Positions 16,640-26,657 are shown, counted from the first letter of the stretch. The stretch is 64,000 nucleotides of DNA from CAVWDU01 sp963840725 (GCA_963840725.1 CAWIZY010000025.1:1-64000), one strand, 5' to 3'. Numbers and translations: made by a program. The notes: generated from the letters alone by a model not told the origin.

Positions 16640-19495
16640 ATGCAAGAGAACTCGATGGAACTTCTTTGGAGAAGTTCTCATATCGCCGGTGGCAACGCCA
16701 CCTATGTCGAGGACCTGTACGAGTCCTATCTGAAAGATCCCAATTGCGTGCCCGAACAGTGGCGTGAATACTTCGACAAACTGCCCAGAGTCGATTCCAA
16801 GTTCACCCAAATTCAGGATGTGCCGCACTCCACTATCCGTGATCGATTTGCCCAGATCAGTAAAATGCGCGTGCGCACTGAAGCCACGGTGCAGCACGAC
16901 TCCCAGGCCACTGACTACGAGCGCAAGCAGGTCCGTGTGGTACAGCTTATATCAGCCTACCGACAGCGAGGACACCAGAAAGCCAGTCTTGACCCGTTGG
17001 GCCTGGCCAAAAGGGAGCACGTTCCCGATCTGGAGTTGTCTTTTCATCAGTTGTCCGAAGCGGACTTCGATACCGTTTTCCAGACCGGCAGTCTGCACAT
17101 TGGCAAGGCCGATGCGACCCTGGGAGAGATTCATGCGGCAATGGAGCGCACCTACTGCCATACCATTGGCGCCGAATTCATGCACATCGTCGATACCGAG
17201 GAACGCCACTGGATAATGCAACGCATGGAATCCGTGCGCTCAGCACCGGATTTCGGTCAAGAGGTGCGCCTGGGGTTGCTCAAGGAGCTCATCAAGGCCG
17301 AGGGGTTGGAGAAGTCACTAGGCTCGAAATACCCCGGCACCAAGCGCTTCGGTCTCGAAGGGGGCGAGAGCCTGATTCCTATGCTGTCCGACATGATACA
17401 GCGGTGTGGGGCTTCCGGGGCCAAGGAAATAGTCATTGGTATGGCGCACCGTGGTCGCCTGAACGTGCTTGTTAATATACTGGGCAAGAACCCGTCGGAA
17501 TTGTTTGCCGAGTTTGAGGGCAGGGTCGAATATGAAAGCTCGGGCGACGTCAAATATCACCAGGGCTTCTCCTCTAATATGATGACGCCCGGTGGCGAGG
17601 TTCACCTGGCGCTTTCGTTTAACCCATCGCATCTTGAGATTGTATCGCCGGTGGTTGAGGGGTCAGTTCGGGCGCGGCAGGAACGTCGTAAAGATGATGA
17701 GGGCGAGCTGGTAGTGCCTATCGTGCTCCACGGTGATGCGGCCTTTGCCGGTCAGGGTGTGGTGATGGAAACCTTCCAGATGTCCCAGACCCGGGGCTAC
17801 AAGACCGGGGGCACTATTCACATCATTCTCAACAATCAGGTGGGATTCACCACCAACAAGCGGGAAGATGCGCGCTCCACTGAGTACTGTACCGATATCG
17901 CCAAGATGGTTCAGGCGCCTATTTTTCATGTCAATGCCGACGACCCGGAGGCGGTGCTGTTTGTTACCCAGATGGCCGTTGATTATCGCACGGATTTCAA
18001 TAAAGACGTGGTAATCGATCTCATCTGTTACCGGCGCCGTGGCCACAATGAGGCCGACGAGCCATCGGTCACTCAGCCGCTGATGTACACGGTGATTCGT
18101 AAGCACAAAACCACGCGGGATCTCTACGCTGCAAAGCTGATTGCCGAGTGCCTGATTACCGAAGCTGAGGATCAGCAACTGGTCGATCTTTATCGGGAGT
18201 CTCTGGATCGAGGCGAACCCCTGGTCAGCAGCCTGGTGTCAGAACCCAACAAGAGCCTTTTTGTCGACTGGTCTCCCTACATTGGACACAAGTGGACGCT
18301 TCAGGCCGATACCCGCATGGATATCCATGAGATGCAAGCGCTGGCCAGCGAGATTAACATCTCACCGGATAACTTTCCTTTGCAGCGCCAGGTTGCGAAA
18401 ATTCTCGAAGATCGCCGTAAAATGGCCGCTGGTGCCATGCCGCTCAATTGGGGGTTTGCCGAAACCCTGGCCTATGCGTCGCTGCTCAAAGCCGGCTACC
18501 CGGTGCGCTTGACCGGGCAGGATGTCGGGCGGGGCACTTTTGCGCACCGCCACGCCGTACTGCACAATCAGAAGGACGGCAGTGTTTATGTGCCTCTGGA
18601 ACATGTGGCGGATGACCAGGCTAACTTCCTTATCTACGACTCTTTGCTGTCAGAGGAAGCGGTACTCGCTTTCGAGTACGGATACTCGACCACCATGCCC
18701 CAGGGTCTGGTGATTTGGGAGGCGCAATTTGGCGACTTTGCCAACGGCGCTCAGGTAGTCATCGATCAGTTTATTACCAGTGGCGAACACAAGTGGTCGC
18801 GTTTGTCCGGCCTCACAATGCTGCTGCCCCATGGTTACGAGGGGCAGGGGCCGGAGCATTCATCCGCGCGACTGGAGCGTTTTCTGCAGCTCAGCGCCGA
18901 ACATAATATTCAGGTCTGTGTGCCGACAACGCCGGCTCAGGTGTTCCATATGTTTCGGCGTCAGGCCATCAGGCATTTACGCAAGCCGCTGGTGGTCATG
19001 ACACCAAAGAGCTTGCTGCGTCACAAAGAGGCCATCTCTACACTGGAGGATCTGGCCGATGGTCGATTCCACAATGTCCTGGAAGAGACTGATCAGTTAG
19101 ACCCGGCTGCAGTCAAGCGCGTGGTGCTCTGTAGTGGCAAAGTGTACTACGACCTGCGGGCAGCGCGACGTGAGCGGGGTATTACGGACATCGCGATTCT
19201 GCGAATAGAACAACTGTACCCGTTTCCGGAAACGGAACTGATGGAGATGTTGCGGGGCTACCCCAACCTGGTGGACTCGGTTTGGTGTCAGGAAGAACCG
19301 ATGAACCAGGGTGCCTGGTATTCGAGCCAGCATCATATGCGCCGTGCGCTCTTTACCGATCACCCCAGAGTCTATCTCTATTATGTAGGCCGCGACCCGT
19401 CCGCGGCACCTGCGGCAGGCTATATGGCTTTGCATGTAGAGCAGCAGGAACGGCTCATCAATGAAGCACTGACGTTCAGCCCGTCAGATGTTTGA
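16640..19495 (+). CDS. sucA: 2-oxoglutarate dehydrogenase E1 component
   Basis: This thiamine-diphosphate E1 enzyme of 951 aa decarboxylates 2-oxoglutarate and passes succinyl to SucB. The start at 16640 is chosen because GGAAGGG precedes it and the protein then begins MQENSMELLWRSSHIAGGN, matching the E1 family N-terminus (small E2-binding helix). A TTG 45 bp upstream would extend it without support. Visible motifs include GMAHRGRLNVL, HGDAAFAGQGVV (cofactor region), the IGAEFMHI block and YEGQGPEHSSARLERFLQL near the C-terminus. sucB follows 32 bp later. Confidence 0.96.
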   Translation: MQENSMELLWRSSHIAGGNATYVEDLYESYLKDPNCVPEQWREYFDKLPRVDSKFTQIQDVPHSTIRDRFAQISKMRVRTEATVQHDSQATDYERKQVRVVQLISAYRQRGHQKASLDPLGLAKREHVPDLELSFHQLSEADFDTVFQTGSLHIGKADATLGEIHAAMERTYCHTIGAEFMHIVDTEERHWIMQRMESVRSAPDFGQEVRLGLLKELIKAEGLEKSLGSKYPGTKRFGLEGGESLIPMLSDMIQRCGASGAKEIVIGMAHRGRLNVLVNILGKNPSELFAEFEGRVEYESSGDVKYHQGFSSNMMTPGGEVHLALSFNPSHLEIVSPVVEGSVRARQERRKDDEGELVVPIVLHGDAAFAGQGVVMETFQMSQTRGYKTGGTIHIILNNQVGFTTNKREDARSTEYCTDIAKMVQAPIFHVNADDPEAVLFVTQMAVDYRTDFNKDVVIDLICYRRRGHNEADEPSVTQPLMYTVIRKHKTTRDLYAAKLIAECLITEAEDQQLVDLYRESLDRGEPLVSSLVSEPNKSLFVDWSPYIGHKWTLQADTRMDIHEMQALASEINISPDNFPLQRQVAKILEDRRKMAAGAMPLNWGFAETLAYASLLKAGYPVRLTGQDVGRGTFAHRHAVLHNQKDGSVYVPLEHVADDQANFLIYDSLLSEEAVLAFEYGYSTTMPQGLVIWEAQFGDFANGAQVVIDQFITSGEHKWSRLSGLTMLLPHGYEGQGPEHSSARLERFLQLSAEHNIQVCVPTTPAQVFHMFRRQAIRHLRKPLVVMTPKSLLRHKEAISTLEDLADGRFHNVLEETDQLDPAAVKRVVLCSGKVYYDLRAARRERGITDIAILRIEQLYPFPETELMEMLRGYPNLVDSVWCQEEPMNQGAWYSSQHHMRRALFTDHPRVYLYYVGRDPSAAPAAGYMALHVEQQERLINEALTFSPSDV

Positions 19496-19527
19496 TAGCA
19501 ACTGGCATTTCAACTTAAGGAAACGGA

Positions 19528-20745
19528 ATGGCTATTGAAATTAAGGCACCAGCATTCCCCGAGTCTGTGGCCGATGGCGAAATCGCTGCCTGGCATAAGC
19601 AGGAAGGGGAGTCTGTGGTTCGCGATGAGCTCATCGTAGAAATCGAGACTGATAAGGTCGTGATGGAGGTGGTTGCACCGGAGGACGGTGTCATAGTGTC
19701 CATTGTGGCCGCGGAAGGTGAGACGATACAGAGCGAACAACTGTTGGCCACGCTTGAGCCCGGTGGGGTTGCCGCTGCGCCAGCCGCACCCGGCGGCGCC
19801 AGTGAAAGCGGTTCGGTGGCGCAACCCGCCTCGACCGACCAGTTGGGCCCTGCTGTCAGGCAGTTGATGCTAGAACACGGGCTGGACCCGGCCAGGATTT
19901 CCGGCACGGGCAAGGGCGGTCGGATCACCAAGGAAGATGTTCTGGCGCACCTCGAGCAGCCTGCCTCCGCACCTGCCCCCGCGGCCGTTTCCGCACCTGT
20001 GTCGAACCCACCCACTGACTCCCCTTTAGGCCCGTCGAGTGAGCGCGTTGAGAAACGGGTTCCCATGACCAGGATGCGGGCGAAGATCGCTGAGCGCCTG
20101 CTCGATGCCACCCAGCAGACAGCGATGCTGACCACGTTCAATGAAGTTAACATGGCGCCGGTCATGGCCCTGCGCAGTAAATACAAGGACCAGTTCGAAA
20201 AAACCCACAAGGGAACACGGCTGGGTTTTATGGGGTTTTTTGTAAAGGCCGCCTGCGAGGCGTTGAAACGGTTCCCGGCGGTCAATGCGTCCATCGACGG
20301 CAGTGACATCGTGTATCATGGCTATCAGGATATCGGTGTTGCCGTCTCCACTGAGGGAGGGCTGGTGGTGCCGGTGCTGCGGGATGCGGATTTCATGAGC
20401 CTCGCAGATGTGGAGGCAGCGGTGAAGGATCTGGGCTTGCGAGCCAAGGACAACAAGCTGACCATAGATGATATGACCGGCGGTACCTTTACCGTGACCA
20501 ACGGTGGCGTCTTCGGCTCGTTGCTATCGACACCGATATTGAATCCGCCACAGACCGGAATTCTCGGCATGCACAAGATTCAGGAGCGACCTATGGCCGT
20601 GGGTGGCGAGATTGTGGTGTTGCCTATGATGTATCTCGCGCTTTCCTATGATCACCGCCTGATTGACGGCAAGACGGCAGTGCAGTTTCTGGTGGCCATC
20701 AAGGACCTCATCGAAGATCCCGCGCGGATATTGCTGCAGTTATAA
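19528..20745 (+). CDS. sucB: Dihydrolipoyl succinyltransferase (2-oxoglutarate dehydrogenase E2)
   Basis: This 405-aa E2 core has one lipoyl domain (lipoylated K43 in EIETDKVVMEV). An Ala/Pro-rich linker and a peripheral subunit-binding domain (about residues 110-145, ISGTGKGGRITKEDV) follow. The catalytic acyltransferase domain (about 175-405) has the active-site DHRLIDGKTAVQFL. It forms the complex core between SucA and Lpd. The ribosome site is AAGGAAACGG. Confidence 0.97.
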   Translation: MAIEIKAPAFPESVADGEIAAWHKQEGESVVRDELIVEIETDKVVMEVVAPEDGVIVSIVAAEGETIQSEQLLATLEPGGVAAAPAAPGGASESGSVAQPASTDQLGPAVRQLMLEHGLDPARISGTGKGGRITKEDVLAHLEQPASAPAPAAVSAPVSNPPTDSPLGPSSERVEKRVPMTRMRAKIAERLLDATQQTAMLTTFNEVNMAPVMALRSKYKDQFEKTHKGTRLGFMGFFVKAACEALKRFPAVNASIDGSDIVYHGYQDIGVAVSTEGGLVVPVLRDADFMSLADVEAAVKDLGLRAKDNKLTIDDMTGGTFTVTNGGVFGSLLSTPILNPPQTGILGMHKIQERPMAVGGEIVVLPMMYLALSYDHRLIDGKTAVQFLVAIKDLIEDPARILLQL

Positions 20746-20810
20746 ACTCATTGGCGCAGTGCCGCCCTGTGAAGGGTGGCATCGCCCGCAACCGGAATTG
20801 GACAAAGACA

Positions 20811-22247
20811 ATGGCTGAAAAATTCGACGTGGTGGTAATTGGCGCAGGCCCGGCAGGTTATGTGGCGGCGATACGGGCTGCTCAACTTGGCCTGAAAACC
20901 GCCTGTGTAGAACAGTGGCTTGACGACAGTGGCAAGATTCTTCTGGGTGGCACCTGTCTCAATGTCGGCTGCATACCCTCCAAGGCCTTGCTGGACAGTA
21001 GTCAGAAATTTGCCGAAGCCCGGGACTCGTTTTCTGAGCACGGTATCTCGGTCAGTCCAAGCATCGACGTACCGGCAATGCTGCAGCGCAAAGAAAAGAT
21101 AGTCGGTCAGCTGACCGGGGGAATTGCGGGACTTTTCAAGCACAACGGCGTTACTGCGATCTCCGGAACCGGCAAGGTGTTGGCTGGCGCCAAGGTCGAA
21201 GTGACCGACAGTGATGGCAATGTTCAGGTTCTGGAGCCACGGAATGTGATCATTGCGGCCGGCTCGGTGCCCGTGCAGATTCCCCCGGCACCCGTGGATG
21301 ACAAGTATATTATAGACTCCACTGGTGCCCTGGAGTTGGACACGGTGCCAGCGAGATTGGGGGTCATTGGTGCCGGCGTTATCGGTCTCGAACTCGGCAG
21401 CGTCTGGGTACGTCTCGGTTCCGAGGTTGTGGTACTGGAGGCCCTGGACGAGTTTTTACCCCTTATGGATGCCCAGATTGCCAAGGAGACCGGTAAAATT
21501 CTCAAGAAGCAGGGTCTCGACATCCGTCTGGGCACGCGAGTCACCAAGGCTGTCGTCAAGGATGACAAGGTTGAGGTCACCTACAGCGCCGGTGAGACCG
21601 AACATACGGAGGTGTTCGACAAGTTGATTGTTGCGGTCGGGCGCAGGCCGCGGTCAGGGGAACTGCTCGCCTCCGGGAGTGGTGTGACCCTGGATGAGCG
21701 GGGGTTCATTTTCGTTAATGACCACTGTGAAACCGAGGCCCCGCATGTGTATGCGGTGGGCGATGTGGTGCGTGGCCCGATGCTTGCGCACAAGGGCTCG
21801 GAAGAGGGCATCATGGTTGCCGAGCGTATAGCCGGTAAGGCAGCACAGATGAACTATGACTGTATTCCGTCAATTATCTACACACACCCGGAGGTGGCTG
21901 CAGTCGGCAGAACCGAGCAGGAACTGAAGGCCGATGGTGTGGAATACAAGTCTGGCACATTTCCCTTTGCGGCCAGCGGTAGAGCGCTGGCAGCGAACGA
22001 CTCGGAGGGTTTGGTCAAAATTCTGGCTCATGCGAAAACCGACCGAATCCTCGGGTGTCACGTGGTGGGACCCTCGGCCGCTGACCTGGTGCAACAGGTG
22101 GTGATCGCTATGGAGTTCGGCTCCAGTGCCGAGGATCTGGCACTTACGGTGTTCGGTCATCCGACCCTGTCCGAGGCAGTGCACGAGGCCGCTCTGGCTG
22201 TTGACGGTCATGCGATTCACGTCGCAAATCGAAAAAAGCGCAAATAG
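20811..22247 (+). CDS. lpd: Dihydrolipoyl dehydrogenase (E3)
   Basis: This 478-aa FAD enzyme reoxidises dihydrolipoamide with NAD+. It shows an FAD-binding VVVIGAGPAGYVAA start, the redox disulfide in GGTCLNVGCIPSK, an NAD-binding GVIGAGVIGLELGSV motif, and the C-terminal His-Glu pair in GHPTLSEAVHEAAL. Translation upstream to 20751 is possible, but the ATG at 20811 places the nucleotide motif as in the family. Placement after sucAB indicates service to the 2-oxoglutarate complex, though E3 may be shared. Confidence 0.96.
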   Translation: MAEKFDVVVIGAGPAGYVAAIRAAQLGLKTACVEQWLDDSGKILLGGTCLNVGCIPSKALLDSSQKFAEARDSFSEHGISVSPSIDVPAMLQRKEKIVGQLTGGIAGLFKHNGVTAISGTGKVLAGAKVEVTDSDGNVQVLEPRNVIIAAGSVPVQIPPAPVDDKYIIDSTGALELDTVPARLGVIGAGVIGLELGSVWVRLGSEVVVLEALDEFLPLMDAQIAKETGKILKKQGLDIRLGTRVTKAVVKDDKVEVTYSAGETEHTEVFDKLIVAVGRRPRSGELLASGSGVTLDERGFIFVNDHCETEAPHVYAVGDVVRGPMLAHKGSEEGIMVAERIAGKAAQMNYDCIPSIIYTHPEVAAVGRTEQELKADGVEYKSGTFPFAASGRALAANDSEGLVKILAHAKTDRILGCHVVGPSAADLVQQVVIAMEFGSSAEDLALTVFGHPTLSEAVHEAALAVDGHAIHVANRKKRK

Positions 22248-22316
22248 GTAACTCTATGGCGTCCGACCCACAGTGTGGTGGAGGGCGGGGTACTCCATAG
22301 GAGCGGGCTTGGACAG

Positions 22317-22439
22317 CCTGCCAGGACTCGGCCGGCATGATAGAGAGTCAGTGGCTGGCAGGGGTTGAAGTCGGGCTGACCAAAAAAGAGACGGGAGAGT
22401 CCACAGGCAGCTGCGAGCCGGCCGGCGACTCATTTTTTT
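22317..22439 (+). promoter_or_regulatory. Structured leader/attenuator upstream of sucC
   Basis: The 219-bp lpd-sucC gap holds a strong stem, CCTGCCAG/CTGGCAGG (22317-22324/22355-22362). It continues inward with GACTC/GAGTC (22325-22329/22345-22349). A second pair, GAGTC/GACTC (22397-22401/22427-22431), is followed by T7 (22433-22439). The four GACTC/GAGTC segments can pair alternatively, which would allow a terminator/antiterminator switch. A conserved RNA upstream of sucC has been reported in some gammaproteobacteria; whether this is the same motif is untested. The sucC ATG lies 27 bp after the T-run. Confidence 0.5.
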
Positions 22440-22466
22440 CGTAGTAATCAGACAGCAGGTAGAAGC

Positions 22467-23639
22467 ATGAATCTTCATGAATATCAGGGTAAACATTTGT
22501 TTGCCGAATACGGTTTGCCCGTGTCACAGGGCTATGCGGTAGATACCCCCGAGGCAGCGGTCGAGGCGGCGGACATCATTGGCGGTGACATCTGGGTGGT
22601 GAAGGCTCAGGTGCATGCCGGAGGGCGCGGCAAGGCGGGCGGGGTCAAACTGGTGAAAAGCAAGGATGAGATTCGCGAGTTTGCCCAGCAGTGGCTGGGC
22701 AAGAATCTTGTCACCTATCAGACTGACGCCAACGGTCAGCCTGTAAACCGTATTCTCGTTGAATCTTGCACGGACATTGCTGAAGAACTGTATCTCGGCG
22801 CCGTGGTCGACCGGTCCAGTCGGCGGGTTGTTTTCATGGCATCCACGGAGGGCGGCGTTGAAATTGAAAAAGTAGCCGAGGAAACACCCGATAAAATATT
22901 ACGCGCCACCATAGACCCCCTGGTGGGAGCTCAGCCCTACCAGGGACGGGAACTGGCCTTCAAGTTGGGGCTCAAGGGCGATCAGATCAAGCAGTTTGTG
23001 AAGGTTTTCCTGGGGCTGGCGCAGATGTTTGTCGACAAGGACCTGGCGCTGATTGAGATCAACCCTCTGGTGATCACTGAGCAGGGGAATATCCACTGTC
23101 TTGACGCCAAGGTCGGGGTGGATGGCAATGCGCTGTATCGGCAACCTGCGTTGCAGGAGATGCATGATCCCAGCCAGGAAGATGCGCGGGAGTCTCATGC
23201 GGCAAAGTGGGAACTCAACTACGTCGCACTGGATGGCAACATCGGTTGCATGGTCAATGGCGCCGGTCTGGCCATGGGTACCATGGATATTGTGGCGCTG
23301 CATGGCGGGTTTCCCGCTAACTTTCTTGACGTTGGCGGCGGCGCAACCAAGGAAAGAGTCAGTGAAGCCTTCAAAATTATTCTCTCAGACGAGAAGGTAA
23401 AAGCCGTTTTGATTAATATTTTTGGTGGCATTGTGCGTTGTGACCTTATCGCCGAGGGCGTGATAGGTGCAGTGGAGGAAGTCGGTGTCAGTATCCCGGT
23501 GGTGGTCCGGCTTGAGGGTAATAACGCCGAACTGGGCAAGAAGGCGTTGGAGGACAGCGGGTTGAATATTATCGCCGCTACCAGCCTTACGGACGCCGCC
23601 GAGCAGGCCGTGAAAGCGGCTGGAGGAGCAGCACAATGA
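22467..23639 (+). CDS. sucC: Succinyl-CoA synthetase beta subunit
   Basis: This 390-aa ADP-forming subunit has an ATP-grasp domain (about residues 5-230; VHAGGRGKAGGVKLV) and a C-terminal CoA-ligase-like domain with MVNGAGLAMGTMD and FLDVGGGATKERV. Length matches E. coli (388). With SucD it makes succinate and a nucleoside triphosphate from succinyl-CoA. It overlaps sucD by 4 bp (ATGA). Confidence 0.97.
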   Translation: MNLHEYQGKHLFAEYGLPVSQGYAVDTPEAAVEAADIIGGDIWVVKAQVHAGGRGKAGGVKLVKSKDEIREFAQQWLGKNLVTYQTDANGQPVNRILVESCTDIAEELYLGAVVDRSSRRVVFMASTEGGVEIEKVAEETPDKILRATIDPLVGAQPYQGRELAFKLGLKGDQIKQFVKVFLGLAQMFVDKDLALIEINPLVITEQGNIHCLDAKVGVDGNALYRQPALQEMHDPSQEDARESHAAKWELNYVALDGNIGCMVNGAGLAMGTMDIVALHGGFPANFLDVGGGATKERVSEAFKIILSDEKVKAVLINIFGGIVRCDLIAEGVIGAVEEVGVSIPVVVRLEGNNAELGKKALEDSGLNIIAATSLTDAAEQAVKAAGGAAQ

Positions 23640-24508
23640 GTATTCTGATCGATACAAACACCCGGGTCATCTGCCAGGGTTTCACCGGCTCTCAGGGCAC
23701 CTTTCATTCTGAGCAGGCAATTGAGTACGGCACACAGATGGTGGGCGGGGTCACCCCGGGTAAAGGTGGGCAGCAACATCTCGGCCTGCCGGTATTTAAT
23801 ACTGTTGCGGAAGCGGTCGAAAAGACAGGCGCAGATGCATCTGTCATCTATGTGCCGGCGCCATTTTGCAAGGATTCCATCCTGGAAGCCGCCAGTGCCG
23901 GGATCAAGCTGATCGTTTGTATTACCGAGGGTATTCCAACGTTGGACATGCTCGAGGCAAAGGTCTACTGCGATAACATCGGAGTCAGGGTCATCGGCCC
24001 TAACTGTCCGGGTGTTATAACCCCCGGCGAGTGCAAGATAGGCATTATGCCCGGGCATATTCACTTGCCCGGTAAGGTGGGTATCGTCTCTCGCTCGGGT
24101 ACCCTCACTTATGAGGCAGTGAAACAGACGACGGATGCGGGCTACGGGCAATCGACAGTAGTCGGTATCGGTGGCGACCCCATCCCGGGTTCCAACTTTA
24201 TCGATATTCTGACCATGTTCCAGGACGATCCTGCGACGGAGGCTATCGTCATGATTGGTGAGATCGGCGGTACCGCTGAAGAAGAAGCTGCGGCTTTCAT
24301 CAAGAGCCAGGTGACCAAGCCTGTCGTGTCTTACATCGCTGGCGTGACCGCGCCGAAGGGCAAGCGGATGGGGCATGCTGGTGCCATTATTTCCGGTGGC
24401 AAGGGCACCGCAGATGAGAAATTCGCCGCTCTGGAAGATGCGGGTGTGAAAACAGTCCGAAGCCTGGCTGAAATCGGCAGTGGTTTGGCCGAAGTAACCG
24501 GTTGGTAA
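23636..24508 (+). CDS. sucD: Succinyl-CoA synthetase alpha subunit
   Basis: This 290-aa subunit has the CoA-binding Rossmann domain (VICQGFTGSQGTFHSEQAIEYG). The ligase domain carries the phosphohistidine in GHAGAIISGGKGTA. SRSGTLTYEAV and GGDPIPGSNF are also visible. Length equals E. coli SucD (289). It ends the TCA block and converges on a minus-strand coiled-coil gene 12 bp away. No terminator is evident between them. Confidence 0.97.
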   Translation: MSILIDTNTRVICQGFTGSQGTFHSEQAIEYGTQMVGGVTPGKGGQQHLGLPVFNTVAEAVEKTGADASVIYVPAPFCKDSILEAASAGIKLIVCITEGIPTLDMLEAKVYCDNIGVRVIGPNCPGVITPGECKIGIMPGHIHLPGKVGIVSRSGTLTYEAVKQTTDAGYGQSTVVGIGGDPIPGSNFIDILTMFQDDPATEAIVMIGEIGGTAEEEAAAFIKSQVTKPVVSYIAGVTAPKGKRMGHAGAIISGGKGTADEKFAALEDAGVKTVRSLAEIGSGLAEVTGW

Positions 24509-24520
24509 ACGTCCTGCGGC

Positions 24521-24820
24521 CTACACCGACTCTGTTGTCGGGCCGCACTCCTCGCTTGTCCGGCTTTTGTCCATCTCCCGTTTCAATTGCTTGTAAACCT
24601 CAGCGCCCTTGCGGCGCTGACGCTTAAGTACGGCTATTTCGCGATTGAGCTTGTCGCGCTGTTTCTCGTCGAGCTTTTCTTTCAGAGTCGACTCCATCTC
24701 ACGCTGATTTTTCTTCAGTTTTTGGAGCACCTTGCGCAACTTTTTTACGTGCTTTTTGTCCGCATCGTCCTGCTTGTCAAGGAGCGCAGACAGCTTCTCG
24801 TAGAGTTTACTATTGGTCAT
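24521..24820 (-). CDS. Hypothetical highly charged coiled-coil protein
   Basis: This 99-aa protein is almost entirely Lys/Glu/Asp/Arg with Leu spacing (VKKLRKVLQKLKKNQREMES and similar). That predicts one long amphipathic coiled coil at about residues 5-85, with a polar tail. There is no signal peptide, membrane helix or recognised domain. It lies 37 bp downstream of the Na/Pi cotransporter on the same strand, so it may be co-transcribed. Function unknown. Confidence 0.7.
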   Translation of the reverse strand: MTNSKLYEKLSALLDKQDDADKKHVKKLRKVLQKLKKNQREMESTLKEKLDEKQRDKLNREIAVLKRQRRKGAEVYKQLKREMDKSRTSEECGPTTESV

Positions 24821-24857
24821 ATTGACTCCTGGCGACTAGTAAGAGCCGCGAGTCGAT

Positions 24858-26657
24858 TCATGTGTCGTCGGCGACACTGGCAATTTCGTCCGGCTGCAGA
24901 GCAAGTTCCTCACTGAGCAAGTCATCTGGCGGGAGATCGGCTTTGAGCAGTTGCTCGACCATATCCAGCAGCTTTTGTACCACTTCATTGACGTACATGC
25001 CGTCATTGATGAGGGAAGTGGCCATCTGGGAGGTGATCACGCCCGCCCTGATTAATTGATCCACGCGACTGGCAGACTCACCGGCAGCGGCTCTCGCACC
25101 CACCTTAATCTGATCAAGTGACAACAGTGTGACAACCGTATCATCGCCATCCTGCAGGGTCGACAGCTCCCTGAGTGCCTCAGCGATTCTGATTCTGAAG
25201 TGGTTGTATTCGCGACGTACATGGGTGTTTTGACTGTGCATGGAGCGCAGCAGGTTTTTGCGCAGATGTTTCACAGCCTTGATCGCGACCACCACGTCGA
25301 GGTTGGCTCGTCGCAAGGCGTTGTACGCCGGGGCGTACTCCGGCGGGGCCGCGGCCTGGGCGCGGCTCAGGAACTCTATGTTACCGCTGTAGATGTGTTT
25401 TATATTGCGCTCGTACTGGTCATCGAGATCTATCTCAATGACTTTGCCCGGCGTCTCGAGTAGCTGATTCAGATCTTCCGACCCGGTGACAAGGGCGCGA
25501 CGCAGGCTGACACCGTGAGCGATAACCGTAAATGCGTTGTGAAACAGGTGACGGGTCTCCTGGGTCACCGCCTTCACGGCAACATCGGGCAAAGCGAGTG
25601 ACGCGTCACTGAGATAGCGTGGTCGATCCACGTTGCTCTTTTTATCGCGCAGGTGTGTCTCTAACCAATCGGCCAGGGGGTTAATGAGCGGCAGCATCAA
25701 TAGTACGCCCAGCAGATTGAACAGGGTATGGAATACGGCGAGCTTCAGCGTGTAATCGTCCTGGGCGATACCGATCCAACTGCTCATGGAATCGACTGCG
25801 ATGCGCAGGGGCGTTATGCACAGCAGCGCAACCAGCGCGGTAGACACATTGAACACCAGGTGAGCTGCCGCGAGCCGTTTGCCATTGATGTTTGCGCCCA
25901 GTGCGCCGATCACTGCTGTTACCGTGGTGCCGATATTGGCGCCGATCGCCAGCGCGAGGGCGTTCTCGTAGGTGATCTGCTGGGCAGCCAGCGCGGTGAT
26001 GATTAAAGTCAGGGTGGCATGACTGGATTGCATGATCACGGTGGCGACAACGCCAATCGAGGTAAATACGGCCAGACCCACCAGCCCTGTCATGGCAAAG
26101 CGCGTCAGGTCGATCTGGTCCGAGTAGGCCGAAAACCCCAGCTTCATAAAGTGAATACCCAGGAACAGAAAGCCGATGCCCGCCAGAACCCAGCCGATTC
26201 CCCGCAGCGATCTGGCCGATTGCAGTAACAGCACCACACCAAACACCAGTAATGGCATGGCATAGCTGGAGAGGTTTACCTTGAGGCCGAAGCCCGCGAC
26301 GATCCAGGCGCCCGTGGTAGTGCCGAGGTTGGCACCGAAAATAATACCCATCCCCTCCCTGAGGCCGATTAACTCGGCGCTGAGAAATGAGATAGTCAAG
26401 ACCGATACCAGCGACGAAGACTGCATAAGGGTCGTAGAGACCAGGCCGAATCCCAAGCTTTTCCACAGTCTGTCCGTGCTGGCGGCAAGTACTCGCTGCA
26501 GCGAACCCCCGCTAAAGACGGTAAATCCCTGCTCCATACACTGCATTCCGAACAGGAACAGGGCCACACCGGCCGCGATATCCCTGAAGTTGTCGCTCAG
26601 CCAGAACCCGTAGGCAAGTAACAACAGAGTGGCTGGCAGTAAGATACGACCTGACAT
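24858..26657 (-). CDS. Na/Pi cotransporter family protein with PhoU-like C-terminal domain
   Basis: This protein is about 599 aa. The N-terminal half has 8-9 hydrophobic helices with the duplicated family motifs GANLGTTTGAWIVAGFG and GANIGTTVTAVIGALG (QSSS/QSSH pairs upstream of each). The C-terminal half (about residues 375-580) is helical and PhoU-like. It is related to YjbB/NptA proteins that move phosphate with sodium. The ATG at 26657 is chosen because it starts just before the first helix; an in-frame TTG at 26690 would add 11 residues. It is divergent from htpG. No Pho box was found upstream, so PhoB control is not supported. Confidence 0.9.
   Translation of the reverse strand: MSGRILLPATLLLLAYGFWLSDNFRDIAAGVALFLFGMQCMEQGFTVFSGGSLQRVLAASTDRLWKSLGFGLVSTTLMQSSSLVSVLTISFLSAELIGLREGMGIIFGANLGTTTGAWIVAGFGLKVNLSSYAMPLLVFGVVLLLQSARSLRGIGWVLAGIGFLFLGIHFMKLGFSAYSDQIDLTRFAMTGLVGLAVFTSIGVVATVIMQSSHATLTLIITALAAQQITYENALALAIGANIGTTVTAVIGALGANINGKRLAAAHLVFNVSTALVALLCITPLRIAVDSMSSWIGIAQDDYTLKLAVFHTLFNLLGVLLMLPLINPLADWLETHLRDKKSNVDRPRYLSDASLALPDVAVKAVTQETRHLFHNAFTVIAHGVSLRRALVTGSEDLNQLLETPGKVIEIDLDDQYERNIKHIYSGNIEFLSRAQAAAPPEYAPAYNALRRANLDVVVAIKAVKHLRKNLLRSMHSQNTHVRREYNHFRIRIAEALRELSTLQDGDDTVVTLLSLDQIKVGARAAAGESASRVDQLIRAGVITSQMATSLINDGMYVNEVVQKLLDMVEQLLKADLPPDDLLSEELALQPDEIASVADDT

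Noticed and set aside
19515..20309. Minus-strand open frame of 264 codons opposite sucB
   Set aside because: Low-complexity Ser/Ala/Pro translation of the antisense lipoyl-linker region; no independent support.
23219..24376. Long minus-strand open frame (385 codons) opposite sucC/sucD
   Set aside because: It is antisense to two strongly conserved TCA genes, shows no domain, and has a composition expected of a codon-bias shadow.
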